This document shows, one piece after another, positions 1 through 20,205 of a DNA stretch of 64,000 nucleotides (position 1 is the first letter of the stretch; the number at the start of each line of letters is the position of its first letter). Source of the DNA: Syngnathus acus. Taxonomy: Eukaryota; Chordata; Actinopteri; Syngnathiformes; Syngnathidae. Both the position numbers and the translations under genes were made by a program. The notes under the pieces were generated by a model. That model had not been told where the DNA came from. It saw nothing but the letters and a program-made list of their open reading frames with translations, and searched no databases. Where the stretch lies: assembly GCF_901709675.1 (NCBI RefSeq), contig NC_051102.1, positions 4,933,412 to 4,997,411 on the forward strand, written 5' to 3'.

Positions 1-6547
<6,547 letters not shown>

Positions 6548-6768
6548 ATAGAGAACAATCTAATAGAACTCATAGGTGAGACTGTAGATAAATTATTTTG
6601 TATTGCTGCCCAAAAAGAAAAATAGGATTTGTAGGTGTCACTGCCTTTCTAATATGTAGCCTCAAATAATCTTTTCTTTTTTTTTTTTTTTTGCATCAGG
6701 CATACTGACATCTTTATATGTTCTTTCTTGAAAGTGGAGGGGAATGCCATTTTTCACTGTTTCTAGTG

Positions 6769-7107
6769 CAGTGGTTCTTAACCTGGGTTCCATCGAACCC
6801 TAGGGGTTCAGTGAGTCGGTCTCAGGGGTTCGGTAGCGCCTCCATTGGGGTGGTCCGAACACCTGATTTATCGTGTAAATTCGTGATTACGCACATCTGA
6901 ACTTGTCTCGCAGAGGCGCACTGATTTGTAGGTGTGTAATTTGTTGAGTTCATGCATTGTGATCATGCTCGGCTCATTTTGTGCACCAGTAAAAAACATT
7001 CATGACTTGAATTTGAAAAAAATATATATATTTTTTTTTCACTAAAGAAGGGTTGCACATATGAAACTGGTGGGGTTGGGTACCTCCAACAAGGTTAAGA
7101 ACCACTG
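6769..7107. mobile_element. hAT-type non-autonomous element (MITE), 339 bp
   Basis: The ends are a perfect 16-bp terminal inverted repeat, CAGTGGTTCTTAACCT on the left and its reverse complement on the right. The element is flanked by identical 8-bp target duplications TTCTAGTG (6761-6768 and 7108-7115). The 8-bp duplication and CAGNGGTTCT-type ends are hallmarks of hAT elements of the Charlie type. A GGGTTC-CATC-GAACCC hairpin sits just inside the left end. There is no transposase ORF, so it needs a helper. The sharp ends and intact duplication suggest a fairly recent insertion. Confidence 0.93.
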
Positions 7108-10028
7108 TTCTAGTGTCTTCTCAGCAGCGTTTTACCTTTAGCTGGAAACTGATGAGTTTTGCCTTCAATGACAAGGCGACGGCAAACAGACAAACAAGCA
7201 TCACTTTTTATTTTCCTGTTTTTTCACCGATGATGCCAAACTATGCTAGTGTTGTCTTATGTTGTCTAAAAAGCCAATTTTCTGTCGGAAACGTCTCGGT
7301 CGCATCTCCTTGGGCATGAATGTTTGACATATGCAGTACGGCGTGTATCATGAAAAATACTCCTTGGTCTGTATGGCAAACAAGTGCTTTTAAAACAAAC
7401 CACATAGATGAAATAAAAATCGGCAATGATGAATGGCTGCTACGTTTTCTTCCGCAGGTTTGCGAACTAATAACTACATCTTTGTTGTTGGTTTTTTTTC
7501 AAGATCAGCTCAGATGGGGGGTAAAAAAAATAGGCTCTTGTTGCTTTTCCCCCGCTGTGCGGCGGGCGTCTGTCTCGCTTGCCGAGGAGCCGGCAGGCCG
7601 TAGATGGGGAGGGAGGTGCGGGCTAATTGAAAATGCTAACACCGTCATAATGACTCCACACCACAGTGCCATGCATCACCCTATGCTAATGAAGGAGACA
7701 AAACATTTACACCATTTAGCACATTTTGTTTTCAAGTATGCAGTCTCTGTCAGAGCTGAATTAGAACGAGTAAAAGCCATTGTTTCTTCAAACCAAGATT
7801 AAGTTCTCAATTAATTGCAGTGGGGGTTTTTTAAGGCACGATTTTAATCAGAGCTCAAAGGAAATCGAGTCGAGCTCATTTCAAAATGGGAAATGATCAA
7901 GATGTGACTCAATTGATAGCAAAATGGAAGCTTTGACAGTCCGTCACTGTCTGACTGCGGGCGGGGGGGGGGGGGTTTGTCAGGGTGTCGGAGACGCCGC
8001 TATCTCCTCCCCGGGATGCGGCCCGATCCTGGGGAGAATCCCCAGACTGCCAGGCCTGCCCTGCCGCTCGGACACGGCGTGCTCGCTGACCGGACCGCAG
8101 GGGTCGTTACTCCCACGCCGGGGGGTCAACTAATCCAAGGTGTGACCCGCCCGCCCGCCGAGCATGTGACAAATTGAACCCCTGAGGACTTGTGGAAAAG
8201 TCCTTGGAGCCAGCAAAAGTGTGATATTGCTTCAACTGTATGCTCTCTTTCGGTTCGGCTGTACCATTTGGACAAATAATGGAATCGCAATTCTCAATCT
8301 GAACTCAATCTGTTTAGATATTATGGGATTTACATACACAAATGTTTTGCTCTTATAAATTAGGCTTATCCATTCAATTGTTTTGAATTGGATGAATTGT
8401 TCAGTTCTGGTACTGTGGCAAATTTGGAACACAGAAAAAAAATGCTGTTTGTGCTGTTCACGTCCCGACAGGTACGTTTTTCATGAAAGACTTTGGGTGC
8501 TGTTGTCACCCTTCTAATGATCTCTTTGTCGCAGGATGCTTCTGGTTGCACTGCATCACACCGCTTCACGATCAATTTTGAAGAGCAGCTTGGCCGTCAT
8601 CCGAAAAGACGCAGAAGGTGCGTGCAAACAGGCTTTCACTTGCATTTTGAGCCTTCTTCACAAGGTGGCAGTGCATCCGCTTTGTGTTCATTGAGTTTTG
8701 GGCCAGGCCAGAAAAGGCTGAATTCCCCTAAATGTCTCATCTCAGCCATCAATCAATGCTTCTCTCCATCTTGTCCAAAGCATTTTTTTTTTTTTTGTCC
8801 ACCGGGTGCCATGTTGGAAGAATTGATCGTTGACTGTCTGAAGGTCCCTTTTGCTTTCTCATGTCACGCAGTTCACGACTGCTCACATTTATTGTCTACC
8901 TTTTTTTTTTTATGGCCAACCTGAGCAAAGTTCAAGCTCTCGAAGGAGCCTTCTGGGTTCAAATGGGAACTTTTTGGACTTTGTTGCCAGTTGTTTGTAC
9001 AAGTTGCTAAAAAAAAAAGCCAGCCAGCCTCTCTTTTTTTTTTTTACTGCATTAAAAAAAGGACACACAAGTTGTTTAAGGCTCGCTGGCGGGTGGGTGG
9101 GTAGTTGGAGCTGAAAGCAGCAAAACCCCACCTATGGCTGTAAAGCCATAAAAAGTCCTCAAAACATGCTGGCCCCCTGACGTTGCTGATTGCTTTATTG
9201 TATTGATCAGGGCAAAGTGTTAAAAGCAGTTCTCTTCCTATTTGTGCTATGATTAACAATGCCTGTACTTTAGCAATATCTTTTTTTGGGGGGGGGTCAC
9301 CCAACATGCACTTTTATTAGAAAGAAAAAAAGCCTCGTACGGTTTATCCAAACGCCTTGAGCCATTCGATAGAATGGTGCCCATTGGGGATCCACGCTAT
9401 TTATCAATGGAGCACGTTATATTTATGTCGCCGTGGCTTTTGACCCGTCGAGTAGGTGCCGTCCTTATCGTCGCCGTGCGATTGGAAGGCTGATGCTTTG
9501 CGAGACACATTTACAGTGCAAATGTTATTGTTCCTATGACACTTTAAACAGTCTTTATCAATATATAGTCATTCAAGATTTATGAGCTTTGATAGATAAA
9601 AATAAAAAGAGAAATAAATAAGAATGATACAAGGGGGTCATCACATGTGTCTTGCTATGACATTTTTATTATTTCTCATACAACTTTTTGTAATGTATGA
9701 TGTTCTCAAAAGTAGTATCCCAAGTACAAAAGTTTTTTTTTGGGCCAAACTGCACTCCAGCTACAGTGTGATGTGAGCATGGCAGAACCTTATCAGGCAA
9801 TTATCTTTAAAACAGTGGGTTATCATAATTGCTTACTTAATAATTCTATGAAACGGCAGAGGTGCAACCTTTGCCTGGCCAATAAAGTGTCAAGTGCGCG
9901 TTTGATGCTGAGATAGCTTTTAAGAAGATAGCTTTTTACACTGCTTGAAATGTTGGAACCTATTAATTGCGTGAGCTCATTTGCATTCGAAATTCATCAA
10001 GTGCTCAAAACCAGAGACAACGGTTCCC

Positions 10029-10053
10029 TTTTTTTTTTTTTTTTTTTTTTTTT
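10029..10053. repeat. poly-T tract (25 nt)
   Basis: Homopolymer in mib1-gata6 intergenic DNA. A second run of 23 T lies at 10934-10956. Confidence 0.95.
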
Positions 10054-12598
10054 AAATAAACTTAACTCACTTGTCCATACTGTGTAACATTAGCACTAAA
10101 TATCCAGTACTAGCCTTCCAAGAAGACCTTTCCAAATAATCCAAGCCGAGGGATGTGATGAGATTCACAGCGCAGTTAGCATGTGGAACAATGGTGTAGA
10201 CATACTTAATCAACGAGCGCAAACTTTTGTCACGTTTGAAGCCTCGCCTAAGCAAACAAACTGATGACGCACTGCCGTCGTGGCGCCTCTCAGCATTTGC
10301 CACTTTCAATGTTTTGGGGCCCTTTTAGGAGACTAGAACAGGCGCCTGGTGAAATGCTTCATCCATTTGCATTCTTATGTCTAGCATGAGTCCCCCTCCG
10401 TCATGTTCCTTTTCTATATCAGACAGATGCCAGATTATCAAATATTTGCATTTTCACTATTGCGTGTCATGGAAGTCTGATGACGCAGCTCCACAAGGTC
10501 AGTTCCCGCACAAACGTAATTTGTGCGATGATGGCGGGCCACGCCCTAAAGGGTTTCATCGAGGCGCCCTCCTTCCAACAATGTTTTTCTTTCCACCATT
10601 ATAAGAAATGAACACAATGTATCTGAAAACAAGCGTCCATCTGGCAGGTGGCCTCCACTGCTTAGCAGGCAGTCACCTTGGAAGGAGTCAACGGGAAATG
10701 TTAGCCACCCTATCTGAGCTACCTCCCAGGGAACTACTTTACGTTTTTGGTTTTAATGTTCTGAGAGAGAGAGAGCGAAAAAGAGCCAGATCAATACTCC
10801 AGAGTCCATCACTGGCTCAGACTTTTTTTTTTTTTTGGCTTGTTTCCCCCCCATTCCATTTGCAACTCTATGGGCTCAGAGTGACCCCTAGGGAAAGAAA
10901 AAAAAAAAAAAAACGTTAATAGCTAACTTTATCTTTTTTTTTTTTTTTTTTTTTTTAAACACAGCCAAGTGTTGTACTTTCAAATCAATACAGGATACAC
11001 AAATCTCCCACGGCTCCATGTTCTTTCTCCTCTATGCCTGAGAGTGAGCCCTCTTCGGACCACCTGCTTGCCTTTTTTGAAGGCCAGAACATGGAAAAAG
11101 CAAGTGTTGCAAAAAAAAAAAAAGTGTGCTTTTTTTAAATTTTGTTAAACCAGTGTAGTGTCAAATTAGGACAGCTAGAAATACATTTTGCAATGAACCA
11201 TGGCAACAGTAGCGCTAGCCGTCTGTTAGCATAGCTGACACCTGATTTAGAAGAACACTTAAATTGAAATTACGTATTTTAAACATTTAAATTAAGACTT
11301 CATAGTTGTACTCATAGTTTAAGGTGGTGTCCAACTCAGTGACGTTACACGTCTACCATTTGATCAGGGGTGTGTAGACTTTTTGGATCCACCGTATTTT
11401 AATTGCTATGCAAAGCAACTATGTAAGCCATGTTGTGGTATTTGGAAAAGTTTCACTTTCTTATCACGTTTTCCCTCTCATATCAGTGTTGATGCTAATA
11501 GGCAAAGCTAGCGAACCCCTCGCCGAATGGGGACATTTAGCAAACAGACATTAGTTTTCTCGACTGAACACACTCTAAAATTGTCACAGATGCTTTACTG
11601 AAAAACAAACCTGAGCGAGTCATACTTTCACCTCTAAAAATGTAGGTAGCGGCAACCGTGGATTCAAAATGGGATCTTTTGCCCTTATCTATGGAGTTGT
11701 GTAGCGTGGCACACAAGTTGAAGGCCTCATCCTGGGAAAGAAGCATCTGTTGTTGCTTCCCTTGCAACGGACGGTGGAAAAATCAAGCGGATATTTGCTT
11801 TCATTCCTCCTCCGTGCATCCAAGACACTGGCTTGATATGCGTCTGATAGCGCAAGACCTTGTAGCCAAGAAGCACAGCCACTGTTGGGCAGATAAAGCA
11901 GGCGCAGCTGACGTTGGGAGAGAGGAACATCCATTTAGGTGGAAAACAAGCCCACGCGCCCCCTCGCATCCCCCCGTCATCAGATAATCGCCGAGGCTAA
12001 TCTCCCGAGGTCGACCCGTCCGTCGGGTTCTGGAGACGGATGACGTGAGGCTCGTGATAGGCTGACTCCAGAGGGAGCAGGAACCTGGGGGTGAGGGGGT
12101 TAGACGGGTTAGGTCAGGCAGGGAGGCATTTGGAGGTGGGAAAGGTCTCCTGATGAGCTTAGAGACACCTCTCTGCTGGAGATTGTTGCACGACTGACAA
12201 CGTTTGCTTAACACCAACCTCACGGAAGCCCCATGGGGGTGTGGGTGGACCTGTTGGCCTTGAGGTGTGTGCTGGTGGGAGACACTCGCAAAGGCAACAG
12301 CGTTTTTTGTAATTAACTTTGCCAGTGTTAACGAGACTTTTATTGTTCAAACGACGATGTGTACGTGAACTGGGTTGGTTGTCATTGTCGCGCTAAAACT
12401 TTCTCCTCACTCCAACTCACCTTTTGATTCATTTGCTTCCCCTCACGTTGTAAATGATTCATTGGAGTTGCAGCTATTTATTTGACTTGAATGGGACTGG
12501 ATGGCAAAAACACGCCTTTATAGTGCAGGGCTTTTCTCTTCATGTAATTGCTGCAAACATTTTTGCATTTCTCTCGGGTAGTTTTAGCTGGACTTCTC

Positions 12599-12624
12599 AC
12601 ATTATTATTATTATTATTATTATT
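12599..12624. repeat. (TTA)n microsatellite
   Basis: About eight ATT units in AT-rich intergenic DNA. Confidence 0.9.
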
Positions 12625-15600
12625 GATTGGATTTTGTCAATATTTAATGCATGGTACTGAAATATACAATTTATATTTAATCCCAAAACATTTTTGATTC
12701 AAAACATCTTTTTAAATGTAGGTACATATATTTCATACTTTTGCTTTTATAATTTATTAATTTAATTTGCATTTGTTTGATTTTTAAAAAATATTTTTAA
12801 TGGATTACATTTAATCTATGTAATGTATATTATATTTGAATTTAAATTATGATGGATATTTACCTGGCTTATATTTTTGAACCATGCATTTGTAATCAGC
12901 GGTGTAAATTAGTCAATCCTCAATAAAACATTTAGTTTTTAGTTAGTTAAGACATGATACCTAATGATATGCAGTATGTGAATTGCATAACAGTCAGGTT
13001 GGTCTTTTATTTCAGCCCAAATGTATTTTGAGTCTTCAGATAATCTTTGAAATCATTTAATAAAAAAAACAAAAACAATATACTTGTATGTTGTTCCCCC
13101 TTCCTGGATTGTTGTACCTGTTTGCACGTTCAGGTTTTGCTTGCACCCGAGCGAGCCGGCCGGCCGGCCTATCAGTATGACTCTAATGTGTCAACAAATC
13201 GGCAGTGGATAGTCGCTTGTTTAATGTAAGCACCTTATCAATTTTTACAAGATGACTGGCCTGGAGTGTTTCCCTTCTGTGGCGGCCGGCCGGCTGGCCG
13301 GCTACCGCACATCGCATCGCATGGCATCCTACTCCAACAGGGGATTTATCAAGCTGGCATCCGCTTCAGCAGATAGCATAGTGACAACACTTATCTCCTC
13401 ATATTCTCTTATCAAAAAACTATTCAAGTGCAGAAAGACATATTAGCACACTTTTTTTTTTTTTTTTGCCCTCCCTGCCCAAGTGCTCTCGTCCCTCAGT
13501 CTGCTCAGATTTATTTGCGCTGCGCACACACAAAGTCATGCGCATGTCTGGAAATGTCCTGGTGTCATTCATCAAGTGCCACTGGACTTTCATACTTCCT
13601 GCAAAACGCAAAAAAACAGGCAGAAAGCACAACTTCACCGACCAGGTCGTCATTAAGGTCGTTCTGACCTATTGGTGCAGGATGGGTTGCCTCCCACCCC
13701 CCTGCAGGTCTCAGGTGGAACTGCGCCAAACAAACCAATGCTCTATTGTTCACTTGGAATTTTATTTCATAAAAAGTAGCACATATTTTTCGACATTCTG
13801 TTCTGCTGGCATGCCGACTGAGGTCGAGTCATGTGACCGCAGCGTGCCCGACGAGTTCTGTGAGTGTTTGCTGTGTGGGGAAAAAAAGAGGGGTGGCTCT
13901 AGGGGGCGGCGTGCAGGTGCTCGTAGGGGGAGGGGGGGGGGGGGGGGCATGGCGTCTCGGGGCCACGTTAACCATTAACCATCATATAACGCTGTTACTC
14001 ATTACCGCCTGCTGCTCTTGAGACTCCCTGTGACCTTAGTCCCAGGTAGGAATACCGCCAGGTGTGTGTGTCTTGCATGAGCCGAGTTGGAACGCAGCCT
14101 TCTATAAATCATAACTCCCTACCTCCCTCCCTCCCTCCCTCCTCCTCTTCTCCCATGCAGGCTTTTCAACATCCTTCGTGTTGACCTTCATCCTCCAGGC
14201 TGTAAAATGCTGAAGATGCTTGCCACACACGCAATTGTATTTGCTTACAGTCCAGCCAGGCTCAAAGGTGAGGAGACACATGCGCTGTTTGTTATTCACT
14301 GGAGGGTCAAAACTCTTTTAGTATCAAGTGGAACCCCAGAAGCAAAGTGTAGGATAGGCACTAGGCCCTTAATAAAAATCCATATATAATTGACGCTCAT
14401 TATAAATGTCTTTCTTTTTTTTCACACCCAGACAATTCTGTAATAAATTCAAATAAACCACCAATTTGCATTTTCCACAAAAATTAGGAATCGCCCTCAA
14501 GATAATCAACTTGTCGCCATGATTTGTCGTCACCGCCATTATCGCTTGCGTGGATAGCAGCAGAAAAGCGAGGCTGCCATTCTACATTGACGCACACAAG
14601 GTTGTGCTCGAGCAGATCTGTAAACACGGAGCCCGCTTTATCAACCAAAACAAAAGGATGAGAATCAGCATGTTCAGGTTTTCAAGAGTAGGAGAAAACA
14701 ATTAAGTTGTAATATTATGGGGGGTTGAGAAGAAAAGGGGTGTATATTTTTTATGAAATTGTAATACTGTAGTACAAGAACTGAGTTGAAATGTGTAATA
14801 AAAAAAAGGTAATTACGAATAAATAAAGTACTGTATTTCTGAATGCGTAGCTTTGATTAATGAAGTCCTAATTGCAAGGGAAAAGTTATTCATTATCCAG
14901 AATAAAGTCAAAATGTTCCAATTTTATTGGTAATATGACAAAAAATATGACATCTTTCCCGTTTCCCGACCGCCTCGAACGCAGCATCCTGGTATTTTCC
15001 ACTTATGCAACTTTTTCGTTCTTGTCAAATAATCAGTGTGGACGTGACTTTGGCTTTCTGAAGGAAAGTGGACAAAAATGGCATCTTTTGTACTCGTGAC
15101 AAAAAAAAAAAAAGGCTCTAAAAGTTTAATGTTGTGCTACGTGCTGCTGATTGTGCTGATATATCTGCTCCCATTTGTGTGTGTTACATAGCCACACAAA
15201 GTCAACACACACACACGCACGACAGGCTGCTACTGGGACATTTTGGAGTCCGAGTCAGCATGGCGTCAAGTGAGCAGAGGTGCTTATTTTGAAGTCTAAC
15301 AAGGGCCACGCAAAGCATTGTGTGTAGTGTGTTGCCAGACCTTCATTCCCTCGTTCAGAGTGCAAATCTTATCATCACTCGCGTCTTATTTGTTCCCCCG
15401 CTAACATTTGAACACCTGAAAAAAAAAAAAAAGATTGACGTAAGGGCCCTCAAGGCTAACGTTAACCAAAGGCAACCTTTCTTTAATATTTGGAGGGGGT
15501 GAAAGCATATTTCAGGTGGGAGGCAGTGCCTATGTAGGGCCCCCCCCATAGCTCCGCCAGTGACGTGAATACATTTTAATACGAAAAGAAAACATACTAA

Positions 15601-15801
15601 GATTGAAGTTGTAATATTTCCAGACAAATATTAAAATATCCGACGTATTATAAGCCCTTGTGTTGCGTGCAGTCGTCAGGGTGTCCCTAATAAAGTGAGC
15701 TTTATCCTCATGTCGTATAACACCAGCCCAATTATTTCATGATTGCACATCCTCCTCTCACCTCTCATGCCGACCTTGGCAACTCACGCAAGGTCAACCA
15801 G

Positions 15802-15804
<3 letters not shown>

Positions 15805-15859
<55 letters not shown>
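15805..15859. repeat. (CA)n microsatellite
   Basis: About 27 CA units in mib1-gata6 intergenic DNA. Confidence 0.95.
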
Positions 15860-15863
<4 letters not shown>

Positions 15864-17144
15864 TGTCACCCCTGCCAAAGCGCATATAAGTGTTGTGCTA
15901 TCAGTGATGTGTGTGTGTACGTGCGTGTGCATATGTGCGTTAGTGTAGTCCAAGGCTGCTTTTTGTCAGTGTGCCGCTCCACCATCTGCAGCCCACTGAC
16001 GAGAAAGTCACACAGCGTCGGTGGCGGCGACCTTCTATTTTCAGACAAAACACATCACACACTCACCGTGCAGGATGGAGACTCTGGGATGGAAAAAATA
16101 ACTTTCACACACATACTTGTGAATGTAAGCTTGTGTCATGCTTTTTTCTACACTTTAAAGCGAACCACTTGATAATTGTGATATTATTAGGTACTGTCAT
16201 TTTTTTCTTGTATTTCTGCTGTGCTGTTTGTGATGGAGGTGATGGGTTGAATTGTCCGTGTCCATCTTATCTTCTTCTAATGGCTTTTTTGGAAGCCTCA
16301 GCTTCAAATGGGTGATGGATGGACCCTCTTATCTGGCTGCCGCTTCTTCCCAGGCGGTGTGTTTTTTTTTTTTTTTTTTTTTAGCCCAAATGTGTGTGAG
16401 CCTACTTTTTGGAAGTATTTCAGTGGTACAATTGAGGAAGTCATTGATTACTTCCAGGAGTCTTTCGGTGGCGTCAGACAAACACTTGGTACTGCTATGC
16501 AACCGTACGCAACATTCAATCTTCATGCGATGCCTCCAAGGAGCTTGTTTGGGCCTCCTTTAGCGCCGCTGATACGACGATAATGCCCACTCATCATTGG
16601 AACAACATTAGAGGTTAGCGTTAAGCGAAAGGGTCAAAACGGGCTGGTGTCAGGCTGATATGACATCATGGCAACGTGCGATAAACAACAGAAGTGTATT
16701 AACGGCGGGAAGATGAGCCGACGCCAACGAGTGAGGCTGCCAACGACATGCCAAAGGTTGCGTTTACACCTGTTCTTTAATCATCTACCAGAGTGGGAAC
16801 GCCGGCCGAAGGCCTCCCACAATCCTCTGCTGCGTGAAGGCCGAGAGGGCTCGTTGCCGCACCTACGTGGACATGTCGGCTTTTAAATGCTGCTGCTCAT
16901 GCTGCTCCCATAAAAAAAAAGAACAAAAAATTCCCTCGGCCATGAAGAGGGGGGTGGTATAGAGGGGACACAAACAGGAAATGGAAGACGCAGGTGAACA
17001 ATTGTAACTGTCAACTGTTACGTTTGAGTTCAAATGTATCGTAGTTTTCCAAATATAAAGCACAATTTAAAAAAAATAATTTGTATTTATAATCCACAAA
17101 ATTGGTTAAAAAATGAGAAAAATAAAACAACAAATATTGATAAT

Positions 17145-17235
17145 GGGATATATGTATATTATATATATATATTATATATATATATAATATTTCATATTTT
17201 AACATTTTTATATCGTATATGTATATATATACCTT
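17145..17235. repeat. (TA)n-rich low-complexity tract
   Basis: Alternating TA with interruptions inside a broader AT-rich stretch. Confidence 0.85.
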
Positions 17236-18274
17236 TCTACAATTTAAGGATAAACGTTATTTGTTTTCAATAAATACTTTCAAGAGAGTATTCAAAATTT
17301 TACAGCTAACCAAACATTGCTCTATTTTCATCATAACATTTTTGGTAATTACAACATTATGCATTGAACTAATAAATGCAAGGCAGACACTGTGACTATA
17401 AACACAATTATGAACATTTAATGTACAGGATTATTGTCTCATGCCCCCTCCCCCAAAAAAATAAAAATATGACACAAAATACAGTTCCACTCGTCAGGAA
17501 GACTAGTAAATGTGTGCGAGCTCGAAGCTCGTTAATCCTCATAATGTGGAGATTGGGAAGAGACAATCTCACATTGAAGAGGAGACAAAACACCCGCCAT
17601 CATCCATAACAATAAGATAACGGTCCGATAATCAGAACATAACAATCGTCATCATAATCATCCGGAATCTTATACGCACAGAGGAGATAATGATGATCGT
17701 GTCAGTGCACTTGAAGTGCTGGGGGAAAAAGAAGATACATTTAAAAAGATAAATTTACTCTAAATAAATACACAAATCTGATAAAGCAACAACACATCTT
17801 TGAGTCAGGGCTACGGACAGACATGTATGGAAAGGTTGAGCCAATAACAATTATTTCAGATTCATCATTTATTTGTCATTTGAAATGATTCATTTTGAAA
17901 CATTTTGTCTTTCAGGTGTCTTCTTCAGACCGTGCAGGTGAGTACAAGTGTGTGCGCGCGGCGTGCGTGCGTGCGTGTGTGAGAATATGATCTGATTGAT
18001 TTTGATGACGTTGCGTGGAGTCAAGGGCGCCGTGTGGTCGCCCCACGTGTCACACGGCAGCTTGAAAAAAAACACCAGCACCTCATTCATCAAGTGTGCT
18101 GCTGTTTTTAGCGCGCGCGCACGCACGCATATGTATAAATAAAGCTCGGTTTCGTGTTGGGTCAGTGTGTGTGTGTGTGTGTGTGAGGGGGGGGGGGTCT
18201 TGTAGATACCTAATATTACGGATGCCATCACGTGTGAAAAATGGTAATACAATTACAAGTGAAGAATCAACACA

Positions 18275-18299
18275 CGCACTCACTCACTCACTCACTCAC
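18275..18299. repeat. (CACT)n microsatellite
   Basis: Six CACT units. GCGCGC/CACGCA and GT runs lie nearby at 18110-18185. Confidence 0.85.
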
Positions 18300-19499
18300 A
18301 CTGCTTAATGAGTGTCTTGATTCAGTTTGACACTTTTGTGCGTGTGTATCGTTTGATCATCTCAATGTTGATTGGTACTTGCGCGCATGTGTGAAGCAGC
18401 CCCTCGCTCCCTTGCTCCCTCGCTCGCTCCCTCGTTAAATAAACGAATTAAGATGGGGGACGGCAATGGGTTTATTGATCAGTCTGAATGCAATCAACAA
18501 AGAGCAGCACCTTCACCACCGGAAAAGTTCTCATTTCATAAGAAACGTTCAAATAAATGTGACCGATGTAGTTATTGATACCTTTTGTTGCATACAGTTG
18601 AGTGATAAGCATACAGAGGAAAAGCGTGACTTGTCTGCATATTCCACGAATGATTCGATTCCGTTTGTTTGCGAGCAATAAACGCATTGATTAGGAACAG
18701 GCCTTTCTGCTTCAAGAAATCGAGCCGTCGTGATTACGTCACATAAGCAGTATTTTCATGTGTCTTTTTTTATTTGAAGTTCCGTTCGGATTATGTGCAA
18801 GATGTGAATTGAAAATAATTATAATAAAAAAAACATGCAGTATATTTAAACGTGATGGAGCTTAGTTTTCGACCATTTTAAAATGTGCCTGTGTATAATT
18901 GTGTTGTAGTCAATGTAAAATAAGAATCAACAGCATATGTAAAATAAGCGTTAATAAAAATACACATTATAAAAGAAAACATCAGTATTACTACAAATCA
19001 AGCATAACATGATATAAAATGTTCTTAAAATGAATAAGAATTACAAAAAAGAAAATACATATTTTCGAAAAGCACATTAGTGTTAAAATATTTAAATGAG
19101 ATAAGAAATTAAAAATAGAATAACAGAAAACAATTAAAAGTACAACATTTCTTCTTTTTTTACGACCCCAAACAGCTTTGGGTGTTTTGAAGGCTTCATC
19201 AAAAGTCTCCATTATTAATATTTGTATTATTAGGACTAGTAGTATTAGTAGCGGTGGTGCAGTAGTAGCATTACAGCAGATATACGTATCTTTTATTCTG
19301 ATGATAAAAACAAATCGTACAGAAATAACTTGATTTTTTTTTTGTTAACGTGTGTGTATGTGTTTGTAACACAGTCCATCAATGTTCATGATTAACTTGA
19401 ACCAAATTTCCATTTTCAGAGCAATAAAGTGAGTACAAAAGTGTGAATTCAGTGTCGGAAGCGTGATTGGATAACAACGAGGACGCAATCACGCCCCTT

Positions 19500-19690
19500 C
19501 CAGACCGCGCCCAGTGTAGCGTCAGGCCACGCCCCCTGCCGAACCAGGTCCTGGCTCGCTGCTGACCGTACGCTGCATTTGTGCTGCCCACTAACCAGGC
19601 AAGTAAGCAGCGCGACGCTCGTTCCTCACCGAGAAACTCTGCGCGTGAGTGTGCGTGTGCGCGTGACACCTATGGCACACCACTGAGCAG
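19500..19690 (+). promoter_or_regulatory. gata6: putative gata6 promoter and noncoding exon 1
   Basis: A GC-rich block with CACGCCCC-type Sp1/KLF boxes (about 19490-19525) precedes a good donor, GAGCAG|GTACGT, whose exon would end at 19690. Mammalian GATA6 also has noncoding first exons. The 5' end of this exon is not determined, so the start given is nominal. Confidence 0.45.
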
Positions 19691-19733
19691 GTACGTGGAC
19701 CCCCGCCGACCCTTAAAAAAGATCGTCCTTCTC

Positions 19734-19761
19734 TTATCTGCTCCTTATCAAACTTTTATCT
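19734..19761 (-). promoter_or_regulatory. gata6: three helically phased GATA sites in gata6 intron 1
   Basis: TTATCT (19734), TTATCA (19745) and TTATCT (19756) are three WGATAA sites on the - strand. Their starts are exactly 11 bp apart, 43 bp downstream of the putative exon-1 donor. The spacing would put all three on one face of the helix. This fits autoregulation by GATA factors but is unproven. Confidence 0.55.
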
Positions 19762-20205
19762 CACTTTTTGGTGGGCGTTTGAGTGCGGATGATACAGTGT
19801 ATTTATTTCATGACGTGCACGTGCAGCTTGAGTCATCGTCTTGTTGTGCGTGAGATATAATGACAGCCGATTTACTGTCAAAGTGCGTTTCTACGTGAGA
19901 TAGCAAAAAGAAATTAATGCGAGTTACCGTGCTGACGTAAAACGCAGGTCAACGTAGAAATGGAGAAATGTTGGTGCGGGTTTGGTTGAAGAATTTCTGT
20001 CTCTTTTGCTGCTTGTTTTGATTTTTTGCGGTGTTAACTTCTCAGCGAGTGACGCTAAACGGATGCGTTTCTACAATTTGGAAGAACATGTAGAGCGTGT
20101 GGATGAGCCGCATGTTGAACAGTTTGATGTGAAAAATGAACGCAAAGCGGCGTCTGCGTGTGCTCTCAAATTGATCGTCATCTGTGTCCCGCCGCACTTT
20201 CGCAG

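Larger units (their letters stand above)
7116..19450. other. mib1-gata6 intergenic region
   Basis: About 12 kb with no ORF whose protein I recognise and no coherent splice chain. It holds poly-T runs (10029-10053, 10934-10956), a TTA repeat, CA repeats, AT-rich stretches (12650-13000, 17040-17280) and CTCF-like motifs near 8658 and 13896. A single exon-like island at 8535-8617 is reported in the hunt. GATA6 enhancers would be expected in this interval, but none can be proven from one sequence. Confidence 0.6.

Noticed and set aside
11355-11400. GGGGTGTGTAGACTTTTTGG-like sequence resembling a common fish repeat end
   Set aside because: Too short, with no matching partner end or target duplication, to call an element.
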